In this document: piece by piece, positions 17,497 through 24,931 of the stretch
Position numbering within the stretch: the stretch's first letter is position 1
How the letters are laid out: the number at the start of each line of letters is the position of its first letter
NCBI RefSeq assembly: GCF_030127145.1
Contig: NZ_CP126158.1
Coordinates: forward strand, 1,736,001 to 1,800,000
Length of the DNA: 64,000 nucleotides
Reading direction: 5' to 3'
Source: Halobaculum halobium
GTDB taxonomy: Archaea; Halobacteriota; Halobacteria; Halobacteriales; Haloferacaceae
Position numbers and translations under genes: made by a program
Notes under the pieces: model-generated
The model's input: only the letters and a program-made list of their open reading frames with translations
The model's database searches: none
What the model was told of the DNA's origin: nothing

Positions 17497-17613
17497 CTGT
17501 GCGACCGTGACGGTCACCGCGCGTCCGGTTCGGGCGGGGTCCGCTCCGTCTCGTTGTCACACTCTTCGGACTCTGTATCCCTAACGAGACGAAAAATCAG
17601 CCGCATGAACCGT

Positions 17614-17647
17614 TATCGGGCACGATAATCCGCGGGATGGGTTTAAG
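17614..17647 (+). promoter_or_regulatory. arlCE promoter with taxis dyad
   Basis: TATCGGGCACGATA (17614-17627), within a longer palindrome TTATCG-GGCA-CGATAA, starts 28 bases before TTTAAG (17642-17647). The ATG at 17673 is 31 bases after the box, so the message is probably leaderless. The stretch from the dyad to the start codon closely resembles that of the arlI promoter, sharing GGTTTAAG, TCGGGGGTGT and GTAATG at identical spacing. Confidence 0.7.
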
Positions 17648-17672
17648 TTTTGCTCGGGGGTGTTCAGGTGTA

Positions 17673-19154
17673 ATGGGTCTCCTCACCGCGCTACCGGGAG
17701 CAGGAGTCGGCGGGATCCCGGGGGCGGACGCGACACTCCTCGTCTCGTTCGGCCTCTTGGGAGCCAGCCTGCTCGATCGCTTCCGCGACGGCGACGACGG
17801 GCCCGGGGACGTCGACGACGGTGGCGACGATCTGCTCGGCGGCGACGACGGCGCCTTCGGCGGCGCCGACGGCGGCGGCGACGGCGACGACGACCTCGGT
17901 GACCTCGGCGGCATGGACGACTGGGACGACGACGACCCCTTCGGGGGCGAGGACGGCGGCGGAGACGACGGCGTCGCCGAGCTCGAGAAACGCGTCGACG
18001 ACTTGGAAAACGAAGTCGCGAGCCTGTCTTCGACCGTCAACACGGTCCGCTCGGAGAATGAGGAGATCTCCGGGAAAGTCGAGGACATGGGGGAGGACGT
18101 CCGCAGCCTGCTCGACATCTACGAGATGGTGACGCGGGGGATCAACCCCTTCGTCGACGACGTGCAGGGCGGCGGCGGCGGCGACTTCGGCGGCGAGGGC
18201 GGGTTCGGGCTGTTCGACGAAGCCGGCGGCGAGGAGGAGGACGAGGAAGACCTCGACGAGGACCTCGCGAGCGCCGACGCGGAGGGGTTCTTCGATGAGG
18301 ACCTCGCCGACGACGGGATGGACGACCTTGACGACCTGGAGGAAGACGACGAACTCGATGAGGACGGGTTCGACGACGACCTCGACGAGATGGACGAGGA
18401 GGACAGCTTCGACGACGACCTCGACGGCTTCGGGGACGACGACGCGGATGACACCGATTCAGATACCATGGGGACCGACAACGGCGGCGGAAAGAGTTTC
18501 AGCGAACTGAAAGACGAGTACGAGTCGGGCGACGCCGACTGGGACGAGGGCGAGGACGGAGACGAGGCCTCGGCCGACGGGGCCGATCCGCTCGACGCGC
18601 TCGACGCCGAGCCGGAGTCCAACGGCCACGACGAGGCCGGGGACCTCGGAATGAGCGGTGAGACGGAGCCGGACCCCGACCCGGACCCGACGCCTGAGTC
18701 GACGGCCGGACCCACAGATCCGAGCCGACGCGGGGAGGGAGTCGACAAGAACGGCGGCTTCGAGTTCGTCGAGGACGACGATCTCTCCGACGAGCCGGCG
18801 AAGCCGTACCTCACGAGTCTGCCCGGGGATTACGTGGGCGACCTGATGGTGATGGAGTGGCTGGAGTTCCTCGTCGAGGAGTCCACTACGACCGACGCGG
18901 TGCGCGCGGTCAACTACTACGAACGCGTCGAGTGGATCGACGAGGAGGTCGCAGACCAACTCAAGGGATTCCTCTCGGGGTTCGGCGACATCGATCGGAA
19001 CCTCATGGACCGCCCCGGAACCGACCACCTCGATCTAGACCACCACACCCGTAGCCTCAAGTACATCATGCAGCTGACCGACGCCACGGCCGAGTCGGTC
19101 GTCATCGACCGGTGGCCGCAGCTCTCTGGGGGCATGCATGGGCCTCAGCGTTAG
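17673..19154 (+). CDS. arlCE: Archaellum motor accessory protein ArlCE (FlaC-FlaD/E fusion)
   Basis: The 493-residue protein starts MGLLTALPGAGVGGIPG. After an acidic Asp/Gly-rich stretch, a coiled coil (about residues 105-155, VAELEKRVDDLENEVASLS and following) corresponds to FlaC. A very acidic linker (about 165-365) leads to the conserved FlaD/E domain (about 370-485), with KPYLTSLPGDYVGDLMVMEW and the end segment LKYIMQLTDATAE. ArlC/D/E form the cytosolic ring receiving the CheY/CheF signal. Haloarchaea usually also have a separate arlD, which is not seen here. The C-terminus overlaps arlF by 17 bases. Confidence 0.92.
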   Translation: MGLLTALPGAGVGGIPGADATLLVSFGLLGASLLDRFRDGDDGPGDVDDGGDDLLGGDDGAFGGADGGGDGDDDLGDLGGMDDWDDDDPFGGEDGGGDDGVAELEKRVDDLENEVASLSSTVNTVRSENEEISGKVEDMGEDVRSLLDIYEMVTRGINPFVDDVQGGGGGDFGGEGGFGLFDEAGGEEEDEEDLDEDLASADAEGFFDEDLADDGMDDLDDLEEDDELDEDGFDDDLDEMDEEDSFDDDLDGFGDDDADDTDSDTMGTDNGGGKSFSELKDEYESGDADWDEGEDGDEASADGADPLDALDAEPESNGHDEAGDLGMSGETEPDPDPDPTPESTAGPTDPSRRGEGVDKNGGFEFVEDDDLSDEPAKPYLTSLPGDYVGDLMVMEWLEFLVEESTTTDAVRAVNYYERVEWIDEEVADQLKGFLSGFGDIDRNLMDRPGTDHLDLDHHTRSLKYIMQLTDATAESVVIDRWPQLSGGMHGPQR

Positions 19155-19581
19155 CGCCTCCGCCGGCGTCGTCTTCCTCGGCGTGTTCCTCGCGATCGGC
19201 ATCGTCTATCCCGCCGCGGCCAACGGGTTCGAGCAGGTCACCGACGCGCGCCACGACGCCACAGACCGTGCGCTCGAACAGGCGAACACCGGCGTCGATG
19301 TGACGAACGCGACGTACGACACGACCACCGAGACGCTCGTCGTGAACGCCACTAACGACGGGACCACGACCGTAGACGTGAGCGACGCGACGCTGCTCGT
19401 CGACAACGAGATCCCCGCGTCCGCGGACACGACGGTCACCGTCGCGGGCGACGCCGACACCGACGTGTGGCTGCCCGGCGAGACCGCGCGCTTCGAGGTC
19501 GACCTCGGGAGCGCGCCGAACCGCACGCAGGTCGTCGTCGACCACGGCGTCCGCGACGCGACCGGGGTCGAGGTGAACTGA
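19138..19581 (+). CDS. arlF: Archaellum stator protein ArlF
   Basis: The 147-residue protein has an N-terminal membrane helix (about residues 8-27, SAGVVFLGVFLAIGIVYPAA) followed by an extracellular beta domain, as in ArlF, which binds the S-layer and anchors the motor. Several potential N-glycosylation sites are present (for example NAT and NRT). It overlaps arlCE and is followed by arlG after one base. It may start two codons apart from the ATG chosen, but overlap conservation favours this one. Confidence 0.92.
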   Translation: MGLSVSASAGVVFLGVFLAIGIVYPAAANGFEQVTDARHDATDRALEQANTGVDVTNATYDTTTETLVVNATNDGTTTVDVSDATLLVDNEIPASADTTVTVAGDADTDVWLPGETARFEVDLGSAPNRTQVVVDHGVRDATGVEVN

Positions 19582-19582
19582 G

Positions 19583-20035
19583 ATGGCGGGTGGGAGCGCC
19601 GCCGAACTCATCTTGTTCATCGCGGCCATCGTCATCGCGGCGTCGGTCGCCGGCACCCTCACGAGCGAGGTCGACCGCGTCAGCGACGCTATCTCGGCGA
19701 AGTCGCTGGACGTGGCCGGCGAGATCCGCGCCGACGCGGAGATCGTCTCCGACGCCGGTGCGCAGGTGTACAACCGCTCGGGCAACGAGAACGTCACCGT
19801 CCACGTCCGTAACACGGGTGCATCGGATCTCCCGGCGGAGCCGGGGACGTTCGACGTCCTCCTCGACGGCGAGTACAAGACCGCCGTGAACGTCTCCGTC
19901 GTCGGCGGGGGCGACACTTGGCACCGAGGCGACGTGGTTCGCCTCGAGCTCTCGGCGCCTGATCTCCCCACCGGCGACCACCGGCTGAAGCTGGTCGTCA
20001 GCGGCGACGAGGAAGTGTTCCGCTTCAGAACCTGA
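19583..20035 (+). CDS. arlG: Archaellum stator protein ArlG
   Basis: The 150-residue protein has an N-terminal type IV pilin-like helix AAELILFIAAIVIAASVAG and an external beta-sandwich domain with NRSGNENVTVHVRNTGASD, including sequons. ArlG forms a filament capped by ArlF between motor and S-layer. It begins right after arlF. The 86 bases after it hold an octamer repeat before arlH. Confidence 0.92.
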   Translation: MAGGSAAELILFIAAIVIAASVAGTLTSEVDRVSDAISAKSLDVAGEIRADAEIVSDAGAQVYNRSGNENVTVHVRNTGASDLPAEPGTFDVLLDGEYKTAVNVSVVGGGDTWHRGDVVRLELSAPDLPTGDHRLKLVVSGDEEVFRFRT

Positions 20036-20053
20036 CCGTCCCACCAGCTGATT

Positions 20054-20107
20054 CACCGACTCACCGACCTACAGATATCGACTCATCGACCCACTGACCC
20101 ACCGACC
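20054..20107 (+). repeat. Degenerate 8-bp repeat before arlH
   Basis: Five copies of CAYYGACY occur: CACCGACT (20054), CACCGACC (20062), CATCGACC (20084), CACTGACC (20092) and CACCGACC (20100). They fill most of the 86-base arlG-arlH gap. There is no Shine-Dalgarno sequence and almost no run of G, so the RNA would be poorly structured up to the arlH ATG. Confidence 0.6.
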
Positions 20108-20121
20108 ATCCACCCACTACG

Positions 20122-20880
20122 ATGTCACGAGCACAACAGAACACGCTGTTATCGATCGGCTTGCCCGAGCGGGACCAACTGAACAAAGAGCTCGGCGGCG
20201 GGATCCCCCGTGGCTCCATCGTCCTCATGGAGGGCGACTACGGCGCCGGGAAGTCCGCGCTGTCGCAACGGTTCGCGTACGGCCTCGTCGACGAGGGCGC
20301 GTCCGTCACGATGCTGTCGACGGAGCTGACGGTCTCGGGGTTCATCGACCAGATGTACTCGCTTCGCTACGACGTGACGAAGCCGCTGCTCAACGAGGAA
20401 TTGCTCTTCCTGGCGGCGGACTTCGACTCCGGCGGTAACTTCTCCGACAGCGACGCCGACCGCAAGGAACTGCTCAAGCTCCTGATGGAGGCGGAGGCGA
20501 TGTGGAACTCCGACGTGATCATCCTCGACACGTTCGACTCCATCCTCCGCAACGATCCGACGTTCGAAGCGCTCGTCCGCAACAACGACGAGCGACAGGC
20601 CGCCCTCGAGATCATCTCGTTCTTCCGCGACATGATCTCCAGCGGGAAGGTGATCGTGCTCACCGTCGACCCCTCCGCGGTCGGCGACGACGCGATCGGT
20701 CCGTTCCGTTCCATCGCCGACGTGTTCTTCGAACTGCAGATGGTGGAGGTCGGCTCCGACGTGCGCCGGAACATCGCGGTGAAGCGCTTCGCCGGGATGG
20801 GCAGTCAGGTCGGCGACTCGATCGGCTTTTCGGTCCGCTCGGGCACCGGCATCGTCATCGAGTCCCGCAGCGTCGCCTGA
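20122..20880 (+). CDS. arlH: Archaellum RecA-like regulatory ATPase ArlH
   Basis: The 252-residue protein is a KaiC/RecA-fold ATPase with Walker A GDYGAGKS at residues 38-45 and a Walker B strand VIILDTFDS near 134. ArlH binds ATP, docks on ArlI at the base of the motor and is thought to control assembly and rotation. The C-terminal part reads VRRNIAVKRFAGMGSQVGDSI in outline. It lies between arlG and arlI, with no separate TATA box seen before it. Confidence 0.94.
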   Translation: MSRAQQNTLLSIGLPERDQLNKELGGGIPRGSIVLMEGDYGAGKSALSQRFAYGLVDEGASVTMLSTELTVSGFIDQMYSLRYDVTKPLLNEELLFLAADFDSGGNFSDSDADRKELLKLLMEAEAMWNSDVIILDTFDSILRNDPTFEALVRNNDERQAALEIISFFRDMISSGKVIVLTVDPSAVGDDAIGPFRSIADVFFELQMVEVGSDVRRNIAVKRFAGMGSQVGDSIGFSVRSGTGIVIESRSVA

Positions 20881-20924
20881 GCGGGCCGCGGGCGCGGTCA
20901 GGCCGTCGTTTCCTCGCCGAGTGT

Positions 20925-20958
20925 TATCGTCGATGATAGCTCGCGGGGAGGGTTTAAG
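20925..20958 (+). promoter_or_regulatory. arlI promoter with taxis dyad
   Basis: TATCGTCGATGATA (20925-20938) starts 28 bases before TTTAAG (20953-20958). An ATG lies 31 bases after the box at 20984, but it opens a short ORF rather than arlI. Compared base for base with the arlCE promoter, the 36 bases ending at TTTAAG match at 27 positions without gaps. Confidence 0.68.
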
Positions 20959-20983
20959 CCTCGTTCGGGGGTGTATCGTCGTA

Positions 20984-21076
20984 ATGAGTACCACCCTCGT
21001 CGGGAGCCGGGGGCGCGGTGCCGTCACGCCCGACGACGGACGCTGGTCGTCGCCGGCACGGAGGTGTCTCCGATGA
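20984..21076 (+). CDS. Candidate leaderless mini-ORF coupled to arlI
   Basis: A 30-codon ORF starts MSTTLVGSRGRG at the exact point where the arlI transcript should begin and ends with TGA overlapping the arlI start as ATGA. A GGAGGTG ribosome site lies inside it at 21060-21066, 6 bases before the arlI ATG. The product is basic (many Arg) and has no recognised domain. It may be a leader peptide for translational coupling, or a remnant of a longer N-terminus. Confidence 0.45.
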   Translation: MSTTLVGSRGRGAVTPDDGRWSSPARRCLR

Positions 21077-22740
21077 CAGACCAAGGACAGGCGAATCCCT
21101 CGAGCGAGCTGAAGCAGTTGGCCATGAAGCGGCCGCATCTGCGCGAGCACCTGCAGAAGTTCAAGCAGATCACCGGCGAGTTCCCGATGTTCGTCGACGA
21201 GATCGAAGGCGACCACGAGACCAGGCGGCCGAACGTGCTGTACCCGGTTGGCGGTCCGATATTCTGTCACGTGTACGGCGACTTCGGACAAGACACGAAG
21301 TACTACACCGTCGAGCCGACGCTGTCGGGCGCCGAAGAGCAAGTGCTCGACACCGTGAAGTCGAAGCTGCTGCGCCAGAGCGGGCACAGGCCCGCCCCCG
21401 AGGGCGAATCGGGGTACGACGACCTCATCGAAGAGCTGCTGGAGGACGTCACAGCCGTCACCGAAGAACAGGGCAAGCGCAACGTCCTCTCGAAGGTGCG
21501 CAACTTCGGCCGGGTCGAAGTGTCGAAGCAGACGTACGACAACATCCGCTACCGGCTCAACCGCGACATCGTCGGTTTCGGACCCCTGGAGCCGGTGATG
21601 CGTGACCCGGAGAACGAGGACATCCACGTCATCGGTCCCAAGGAGTGCCACGTCGACCACGGCGTCTTCGGAATGTTGGAGACGACCGTCGACTTCGGGA
21701 CGCCGACGGAGTTCGACAACTGGCTGCGCAACATGGGCGAGCGGATGGGGGACCCGGTGTCCGACTCCAACCCCATCATCGACTCGACGCTGCCCGACGG
21801 CTCGCGTATCAACATCATCTACTCCGACGACGTGTCGATCAAGGGCTCCTCGCTCACCATCCGCCAGGGCGAGGAGACGCCCCTCTCGATCAACCAGATC
21901 ACGAAGTGGGGAACGCTCAGTCCCGAACTCGCGGCGTACCTCTGGCTGTGCCTAGAGAACGAACAGACGGTCTTCGTCGTCGGAGAGACGGCGTCCGGGA
22001 AGACGACGACGCTCAACGCCATCTTGAGCTACATCCCCCGGGACTCGAAGATCTACACCGCGGAGGACACCGCCGAGGTCGTCCCGCCCCACAGCACGTG
22101 GCAGCAGCTGCTCACCCGCGAGGGCGACGGCGGCGACTCCAACGACGTGGACATGTTCGACCTCGTCGCGGCCGCGCTGCGTTCCCGGCCCGACTACATC
22201 ATCGTGGGGGAGGTCCGCGGAGCCGAGGGACGCATGGCGTTCCAGGCGGCCCAGACGGGCCACCCGGTGATGCTGACGTTCCACGCCTCCGATATCGTCT
22301 CCATGATCCAGCGGTTCACGTCCGAGCCGATCAACGTCCCGGAGACGTTCATGGACGTGGCCGACGTGGCGCTGTTCCAGAACCGGGTCAAACAAGGGGA
22401 CGACGTCCTTCGCCGGGTCACCTCGGTCCAGGAGATCGAGGGGTACTCCAAGGAGATGGACGGCGTCGTCACCCGGCAGGTGTTCGACTGGGACCCCGTC
22501 GAAGACGAGATCGTCTTCCGCGGGCGCAACAACTCCTACGTGCTCGAAGAGCAGATCGCGACGTTGCTGGGGTACGCCGACACCCGCGACATCTACGACG
22601 ACCTGAGCTTCCGCGCGGAGCTCATCGAGCGGATGATCCAGGAAGGGATCCTCGGCTACCACGAGGTGAACGAGGCGATCACCTCCTTCCAGCGCGACGG
22701 CGTCGACGGGCTCCCCTTCGACATGCACCGCACGACCTGA
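21073..22740 (+). CDS. arlI: Archaellum motor and assembly ATPase ArlI
   Basis: The 555-residue type II/IV secretion ATPase powers both archaellin export and rotation. It starts MTDQGQANPSSELKQLAM; the ATG is fixed by the GGAGGTG 6 bases upstream. Walker A GETASGKTT is near residues 304-312, followed by the Asp-box region IYTAEDTAEV, Walker B IIVGEVRGAEGR and the His-box GHPVMLTFHASD. The N-terminal third (to about 230) is the variable crown domain. arlJ follows after 9 bases. Confidence 0.96.
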   Translation: MTDQGQANPSSELKQLAMKRPHLREHLQKFKQITGEFPMFVDEIEGDHETRRPNVLYPVGGPIFCHVYGDFGQDTKYYTVEPTLSGAEEQVLDTVKSKLLRQSGHRPAPEGESGYDDLIEELLEDVTAVTEEQGKRNVLSKVRNFGRVEVSKQTYDNIRYRLNRDIVGFGPLEPVMRDPENEDIHVIGPKECHVDHGVFGMLETTVDFGTPTEFDNWLRNMGERMGDPVSDSNPIIDSTLPDGSRINIIYSDDVSIKGSSLTIRQGEETPLSINQITKWGTLSPELAAYLWLCLENEQTVFVVGETASGKTTTLNAILSYIPRDSKIYTAEDTAEVVPPHSTWQQLLTREGDGGDSNDVDMFDLVAAALRSRPDYIIVGEVRGAEGRMAFQAAQTGHPVMLTFHASDIVSMIQRFTSEPINVPETFMDVADVALFQNRVKQGDDVLRRVTSVQEIEGYSKEMDGVVTRQVFDWDPVEDEIVFRGRNNSYVLEEQIATLLGYADTRDIYDDLSFRAELIERMIQEGILGYHEVNEAITSFQRDGVDGLPFDMHRTT

Positions 22741-22749
22741 GCGCCGCGC

Positions 22750-24498
22750 ATGAGCACGAACAGCGCATCCGCGTCCGACTTCTTCCCCGACTCCGCAGCG
22801 GAGCTCGCCGCCGATCTGGTCGCGTCGTACGACGCGCTGGACATGTCCAAGCGGAAGTACGTCGGCTACATCCTCGCGCCCTCGGCGGCGTTCTTCCTGC
22901 TCACGATCGTCGGGGCGTTCCTGCTCCCGCTGCCGCTGACGGTCCGGCTGCCGATCCCCGCGCTCGGGATCTTGATACTCGTCGCGGCGGTGTTCTACCC
23001 GAAACTGTACCTCAACGGACGACAGGTTGCCATCGAGAACCAGCTCCACCTGGTGATGACGCACATGACCGTGCTGTCGACGACGAACATCGACCGGATG
23101 GAGGTGTTTCGGACCCTCGCGACCGAGGAGGAGTACGGCGCCGCCGCCGACGAACTCGCGCGCGTCGTTCACCTCGTCGACACGTGGAACCAGTCGCTCG
23201 ACGACGCGCTGCGTCGCCGAGCGAAGGAGGTTCCCTCGGACGTGTTCTCGGACTTCTTCGACCGCCTCGGCTACACGATCGGCGCCGGGCAGACCCTCGA
23301 CGACTTCCTGCTGTCCGAGCAGGACGCGGTCATCCAGAACTACATCACGGTGTACGAGGGCGCACTGGCGAATCTGGAGGTGATGAAGGATCTGTACATG
23401 TCGATGATCCTCTCGATGACGTTCGCGCTGGTGTTCGCTATCGTCCTGCCGATCCTCACCGGCGACAACCCCACGCTCACCGTCTCTGCGGTCATCGTTC
23501 TGTTCATGCTGGTCCAGTTGGGCTTCTACGTCGTCATCCGGGCGATGTCGCCCCACGACCCCGTCTGGTTCCACTCCGAGGAGGGCGCCCCCTCCGACTT
23601 CCGTCTGTGGGCCAGTTTCGCGGTCGGCGTGTTCGGGACGGCCGCACTCGTCGTCTTCGTCGGTGCGGGGCTGTTCAACGTCGGGCCGGGACTGCGAGGG
23701 CTCCTCTTTTTCCTCGAAGACATCCCGCTCGCGCTGTACATCTGCGTCCCGATCTCGCCGATGGCTATCACCGGCGTGATGCTCCGGTTCGAGGAGCGCA
23801 ACATCGAGGAGCGCGACGGGGAGTTCCCCTCGTTCATCCGCGCGCTCGGCGCCGCCGAATCCGCCAAGCAGTCGACGACCGGCGACGTGCTCGCGACGCT
23901 CCACCAGAAGGACTTCGGCGCGCTCACGCCCGCTATCGTTCGGCTGTACCGACGACTTAACATCCGGATCAGCTCCGAGCAGGCGTGGTACACCTTCGCG
24001 ACCGACACCCGGTCGTACCTGATCCAGAAGTTCTCCGACATGTACCTCGAGGGGCGGTCGATGGGCGGTCGGCCGAAGCTGCTCGGGGAGCTCATCTCTC
24101 AGAACATGAACACCGTCATGCAATTGCGCGAGCAGCGCCGGCAGGCGACGGTGACGATGATCGGGCTGCTGTACGGGATCACCTCCGCGTCCGCGTTCGC
24201 GTTCTTCATCGGTCTGCAGGTCGTGAGCATTCTCGCGGACCTGTCTCAACAGTTCAACATCACCAACGCCGGCGGCGTCGGGAAGATCATCTACGCAGGG
24301 GTGTACGACATCGCGCTCATCGAGTTCCTGCTCTTGCTCGTCATCCTGTTCAACGCCGTCCTCTCGTCGGTGATGATCCGCACCATCGACGGCGGCAACA
24401 AGGCGAACGCGTACCTCCACTTCGTGCTCATGACGTGGCTCGGCTCGGGCGTCGCCATCTTCACCAAGCACCTCGTCAGCGCGATCCTCACGATCTGA
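22750..24498 (+). CDS. arlJ: Archaellum membrane platform protein ArlJ
   Basis: The 582-residue protein is a polytopic membrane protein of the TadC/GspF type. It has membrane segments near residues 37-80, 215-255, 285-345, and at the C-terminus (about 470-580), with cytoplasmic helical domains between them, for example ATEEEYGAAADELARVVHLV. ArlJ forms the membrane core on which ArlI acts. It is the last archaellum gene; the next gene on this strand is far away. Confidence 0.95.
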   Translation: MSTNSASASDFFPDSAAELAADLVASYDALDMSKRKYVGYILAPSAAFFLLTIVGAFLLPLPLTVRLPIPALGILILVAAVFYPKLYLNGRQVAIENQLHLVMTHMTVLSTTNIDRMEVFRTLATEEEYGAAADELARVVHLVDTWNQSLDDALRRRAKEVPSDVFSDFFDRLGYTIGAGQTLDDFLLSEQDAVIQNYITVYEGALANLEVMKDLYMSMILSMTFALVFAIVLPILTGDNPTLTVSAVIVLFMLVQLGFYVVIRAMSPHDPVWFHSEEGAPSDFRLWASFAVGVFGTAALVVFVGAGLFNVGPGLRGLLFFLEDIPLALYICVPISPMAITGVMLRFEERNIEERDGEFPSFIRALGAAESAKQSTTGDVLATLHQKDFGALTPAIVRLYRRLNIRISSEQAWYTFATDTRSYLIQKFSDMYLEGRSMGGRPKLLGELISQNMNTVMQLREQRRQATVTMIGLLYGITSASAFAFFIGLQVVSILADLSQQFNITNAGGVGKIIYAGVYDIALIEFLLLLVILFNAVLSSVMIRTIDGGNKANAYLHFVLMTWLGSGVAIFTKHLVSAILTI

Positions 24499-24558
24499 GT
24501 TCGCCCGAGTCGACGGCCATCCGACTCCGGTGTCACCTGCGGCATCCGTCGCCGTGGG

Positions 24559-24592
24559 TCTCCCAGCTGATACCGCGCACGAAACGGTTATG
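24559..24592 (+). promoter_or_regulatory. Orphan taxis-type promoter after arlJ
   Basis: In the 433-base gap 24499-24931, TCTCCCAGCTGATA (24559-24572) lies 28 bases before GTTATG (24587-24592), the same layout as the taxis promoters. No ATG or GTG is found at the expected 29-32 bases downstream. The first ATG (24670) opens a 124-codon ORF of non-conserved, Arg/Ser-rich sequence that runs into the cstA 3' end. I see no recognisable gene in this gap, so an untranslated RNA or gene remnant is possible. Confidence 0.4.
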
Positions 24593-24931
24593 CCGCCCTG
24601 CAGTCGACGTACAGACAGCGGCGGTCACGAGGCTACGGGAGTCGACCGCCGTCGGGTCGCGGCGAAGCCATGGGTAGGGACCTGGCGTTCGACGCGTCGA
24701 TCCGGCCGGGCGCCTCGGGTTCGAGGCGCTCGGGACGTTCTGTATCCGAGTCCTCGACGAGCGTGTGCCGTCCGAGCGGTCGGCGCCGCCCCGTAGACCG
24801 GCGAGATTCGACGGCGCAATCGCTGTCCGGCGAGCGCATCGAAAAAGTGGAACCGGACGCCCCGGCAGTCGACCGCTCAGTCGCCGACCTGGCCTCCGTC
24901 GGAACGGGTCCCGACGAGTTCGAGAATCGCG

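Noticed and set aside
21952-24471. 839-codon minus-strand open frame opposite arlI and arlJ
   Set aside because: Antisense shadow of two well-conserved archaellum genes.
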